Shown piece after piece: positions 6,701-7,714 of a stretch of 7,714 nucleotides of DNA (the first letter of the stretch is position 1; every line of letters starts with the position of its first letter). This DNA is from Ignavibacteriota bacterium (GTDB taxonomy: Bacteria; Bacteroidota; Ignavibacteria; Palsa-1295). The notes below the pieces were generated by a model. It worked only from the letters and a program-made list of their open reading frames with translations, did no database searches and was not told the DNA's origin. Both the position numbers and the translations under genes were made by a program. The stretch spans positions 1 through 7,714 of the forward strand of contig JANYLL010000038.1 of NCBI GenBank assembly GCA_025357895.1. Reading direction: 5' to 3'.

Positions 6701-7714
6701 ATCGTGAATACATCTCCGACTTTTAAATAGGATGACATACTGCGCGGATCTTTGCCGTTATTTTTTGCAGTAGCTTGCAGTGTCGAGCTTTTGCCGATAG
6801 AAACATTACCAAATAGTATATTCGGAGTGGTAAAAGCAACATCGACGGAAATTCCGGTGCCCGTAAAATCGATCGTCTTCGTGATCGAGCAACCCCGGTA
6901 ATGACTGATGACTTGCATCTGCCCGACAAATGGTCCCGGTGCCGATGGACGGAAGCGAATAAACTCCGGCAGATAAGCCGTTCTCGGTTTCATCAATATC
7001 GGGAATGACCATTTCCTTCCGAAAAATTCAGGAGCCGTGAAGATTATCGTATCGATATACACATTATCCTTCATCAAACTTCGGAACTGATAATCCTGCA
7101 CACTGCTCAACTGTCCAGGACAGACAGCTTCAAATGACATTTTATGTATCTGCGATTTTGCACTCGGATATAAGAGTACAAAAACGTCCTGCGTTCTTCC
7201 CTGCAAAGGTATGAATCCGCTTCCCGGACATTTGTCATCACTTACAACATGCAGCGTATCATAGAATGTCTTCGTCGTGTCATTGGCATCCATCCGTAAA
7301 ATGATCGACCAGCAATCACCGGGCTTCAGCGTAACTGGAAGTTTCTGATTACCGGCAGCTATTCTCCAGGTAAATTTTACATTATTATTTGATAAGGAAG
7401 AAATATTTAGTGAGCGATTGCTTTGATTGCATATTTTCAGTGTATCTTCAGTATATGAATGTTCGGGACATCCGACAAAAAGTGTATCAAAGATTATAGC
7501 CGGCGAACTATAATGTAATTCTGTCTGTCGGTTTACTGTAAGAGGAATTCGTATGTAATCACCGCATCTGTTGTTATTCTGAATATAGAGCCATGTTGTG
7601 AGTACTCCAGTAATGTCTCCATGAAAGTGTACCGTAAAGGTTATCGGAACATTCTGCTGTGTATTGAATGTCGTCTGACTTAATTTAAAGAGCGCAGCAT
7701 CGCCAGAATAACAA
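3733..7714 (-). CDS. Giant T9SS-secreted surface protein with ASH-like repeats and two cohesin-like modules (5' end beyond window)
   Basis: The frame has no stop from TAA at 3735-3733 through the right edge, so 1,326 residues are visible and the true start is outside. The first in-window ATG (7293) lies inside a domain and is not the start: the preceding codons encode TLKPGDCWSIILR, which continues the repeat pattern. The protein is a chain of about nine beta-sandwich repeats of 100-125 residues, of ASH (ASPM-SPD2-Hydin)/choice-of-anchor-D type. Each has a central hydrophobic-F-x-P motif (FRFRP-like, VQFRP, VKYCP, VRFAP, VTFCP, VRFCP) and many end in G-x-G. Two cohesin-like modules occupy about 4750-5178 and 4027-4443, alternating with ASH repeats. 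The last roughly 89 residues (3736-4002) are a T9SS type A sorting tail: PNPTTGRVE, LTIYGTTGTKVMDVLDG, LSEGSYMLVFEAG, RIVVRK. The protein is probably exported across the outer membrane, its tail removed, and the rest attached to the surface or released. Its ligand is unknown. The cohesin assignment is weaker than the other two. Confidence 0.85.
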   Translation of the reverse strand, partial: CYSGDAALFKLSQTTFNTQQNVPITFTVHFHGDITGVLTTWLYIQNNNRCGDYIRIPLTVNRQTELHYSSPAIIFDTLFVGCPEHSYTEDTLKICNQSNRSLNISSLSNNNVKFTWRIAAGNQKLPVTLKPGDCWSIILRMDANDTTKTFYDTLHVVSDDKCPGSGFIPLQGRTQDVFVLLYPSAKSQIHKMSFEAVCPGQLSSVQDYQFRSLMKDNVYIDTIIFTAPEFFGRKWSFPILMKPRTAYLPEFIRFRPSAPGPFVGQMQVISHYRGCSITKTIDFTGTGISVDVAFTTPNILFGNVSIGKSSTLQATAKNNGKDPRSMSSYLKVGDVFTITGGKTFGLAPGATSNISVQFRPREQKTYYDTLCIFDLQCYGTICIPISGTGVFEQFKFQPPFLDIENVLGCECRTQSDTVTNISGVSVTITGDQLIDPSGKYTMLNHIPSGATPDKKSFIYNVKYCPNDIIQDRADRSYIQIDLSDGTNYQLLLQGSSMTPKLAVTTLTTYGPVEVGWRKDDSITIENISAIPVHITSVATPPGYSLLSTSPALPLWLNPRDSLTAYVRFAPTAAQNYNDNVTVTLDTPCGKQITGAVSGSGTIVRLDVPVQLINYGLVKPCDCSEREIPLTNESDFIPIVIDSIWIDDVGLPNPNRSVFKWRSKLTGDTSGSFTIPPKTQDTLVVTFCPNIPAIAQNLTMNAQIHIKARSSTNVWKQQFNTYLSGRREMNFQPNQSIVAFPNTHVDTTALPIKVSVVVPDAFTNPSGDSIIFTKALFVPDQKVFTVTECSGKQLPWIVRRGEKLCLSFTFFPRAPKKYSARLNLFTSFPCDGVDTSILVTGEGFAPFYGITSAFDTTASRINQDTFHITTCDTLVIPIMISRDIPQSIIDLLFHLGYDTTKLRYLDIQSQYTNQTSVLDSSGIWADLKNARNVKAGTICYVRFLPKGDTANFLMTLDNFNFDSDSIVFFKIVATNDHCRILIDNPKISVQKQTNFDTVRVKQCKDLTVVVRNPGLVPMRFDSLSTLPPFHRVVSSDKPYPLTMQPGDSIVLTVRFCPLADSLIDTSIFAYSNKPCSIVDTGHIHSYGYAPPYPLTLSFDTRIGFVDTVAGIIGDTVTVPVLMNVDMPLTPIDIKYTLLYNKYALQYLGAVSKYTKPTISYQAGRIDIDLLNCDSVTAGEITKLKFLLTVPDSAISSLILIPRKFTSDSIMFIKPIPTGDTSAVKIGSKCTISTLIFKAGLNSFIEPRPNPTTGRVETEVEFFEDVSPKLTIYGTTGTKVMDVLDGSQQMKGGRYKLDFDVSRLSEGSYMLVFEAGAFRGTKRIVVRK
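3736..4002 (-). other. T9SS type A C-terminal sorting domain (Por secretion tail) in the large surface protein
   Basis: Encodes the last 89 residues of the protein. It shows the expected order of this family: PRPNPTTG at the front, a strand with a conserved turn (LTIYGTTGTKV), a glycine-containing bend (MKGGRYKLDFDVSRLSEGSYMLVF) and a basic terminal strand (KRIVVRK). In known systems this domain directs passage through the type IX translocon and is cleaved by the PorU sortase. It is the strongest taxonomic marker in the window. Confidence 0.88.
4027..4443 (-). other. Cohesin-like module 2 of the large surface protein
   Basis: This segment starts LTLSFDT and includes DTVTVPVLMNVDMP, IDIKYTLLYNKYALQYLG, VTAGEITKLKFL and TSDSIMF. 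The pattern of a strand with V-x-V-P-V, a polar turn, then a strand with Y-x(3)-L-x-Y is that of cohesin-type beta-sandwiches. It parallels module 1 in order and spacing of motifs. Dockerin binding is the classical function, but many non-cellulosomal proteins carry such folds as generic adhesion modules. Confidence 0.55.
4444..7713 (-). repeat. Tandem ASH/choice-of-anchor-D-like protein repeats
   Basis: Approximate repeat boundaries, right to left: 7713-7528 (partial), 7527-7189, 7188-6847, 6846-6535, 6534-6217, 6216-5908, 5907-5533 and 5532-5179. The module at 5178-4750 is cohesin-like, and a last ASH repeat follows at 4746-4444. The repeats are highly diverged in DNA and are recognisable only in protein: a strand with F/Y-G-x-V or F-D-T, a T-x-x-N/T-N-x-S strand, a PGDS-like turn, the F-x-P motif and a closing G-x-G. 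Most contain cysteines near strand two and near the end. Boundaries are by eye and may be off by several residues. Confidence 0.7.
4750..5178 (-). other. Cohesin-like module 1 of the large surface protein
   Basis: This segment begins GITSAFDTTAS and includes DTLVIPIMISRDIP, IDLLFHLGYDTTKLRYLDI, VKAGTICYVRFL and DSDSIVFF. It lies between two ASH-like repeats and aligns by eye along most of its length with module 2: DTLVIPIM/DTVTVPVL, YDTTKLRYL/YNKYALQYL, SDSIVF/SDSIMF. The fold assignment rests on these motifs only. Confidence 0.55.

Noticed and set aside
7291..7293. ATG at 7293 as the start of the surface protein
   Set aside because: It lies within a continuous repeat domain, has no signal peptide after it, and the frame is open to the window edge.

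Overview
All supportable genes in this window lie on the minus strand, so it reads right to left. The best-supported lineage clue is a type IX secretion (T9SS) C-terminal sorting tail on the large protein, preceded by tandem ASH/choice-of-anchor-D-like repeats. T9SS is confined to the Bacteroidota and relatives (Bacteroidetes, Ignavibacteriota/Chlorobi, Kapabacteria-like lineages). The moderately AT-rich DNA and the OmpA-type envelope protein with a proline-rich linker fit an Ignavibacteriota/Kapabacteria-type organism, but that narrower placement is inference.

Layout in transcription order. (1) 7714 to 3733: a very large secreted surface protein. Its reading frame runs open through the right edge, so the N-terminus is outside the window. 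It is a chain of about nine ASH-like beta-sandwich repeats interrupted by two cohesin-like modules, ending in a T9SS sorting tail. (2) 3732-3671: a 62-base gap with a perfect 10-bp-stem palindrome. (3) 3670-1661: an OmpA-family envelope protein with signal peptide, N-terminal outer-membrane barrel, proline-rich linker, and two OmpA-like peptidoglycan-binding domains separated by an Ig-like domain. (4) 1660-1557: a 104-base gap holding a pair of palindromes in inverted orientation (REPIN-like). (5) 1556-414: homogentisate 1,2-dioxygenase, a tyrosine/phenylalanine catabolic enzyme. (6) 401 to the left edge: the start of a secreted protein that resembles glycoside hydrolase family 44. It is missing from a simple ORF scan because it runs off the window.

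Functionally, three of the four genes encode exported or envelope proteins and one encodes a cytoplasmic catabolic enzyme. Tight spacing (62, 104 and 12 bases) and common orientation allow co-transcription, especially of the dioxygenase and the GH44-like gene, but no shared pathway is evident. No RNA gene, CRISPR array, transposase or phage gene was seen. No gene-free stretch exceeds 300 bases. The points most worth following up are the duplicated ASH plus cohesin-like module in the surface protein, the REPIN-like element, and the A10 tract directly after the start codon of the GH44-like gene.
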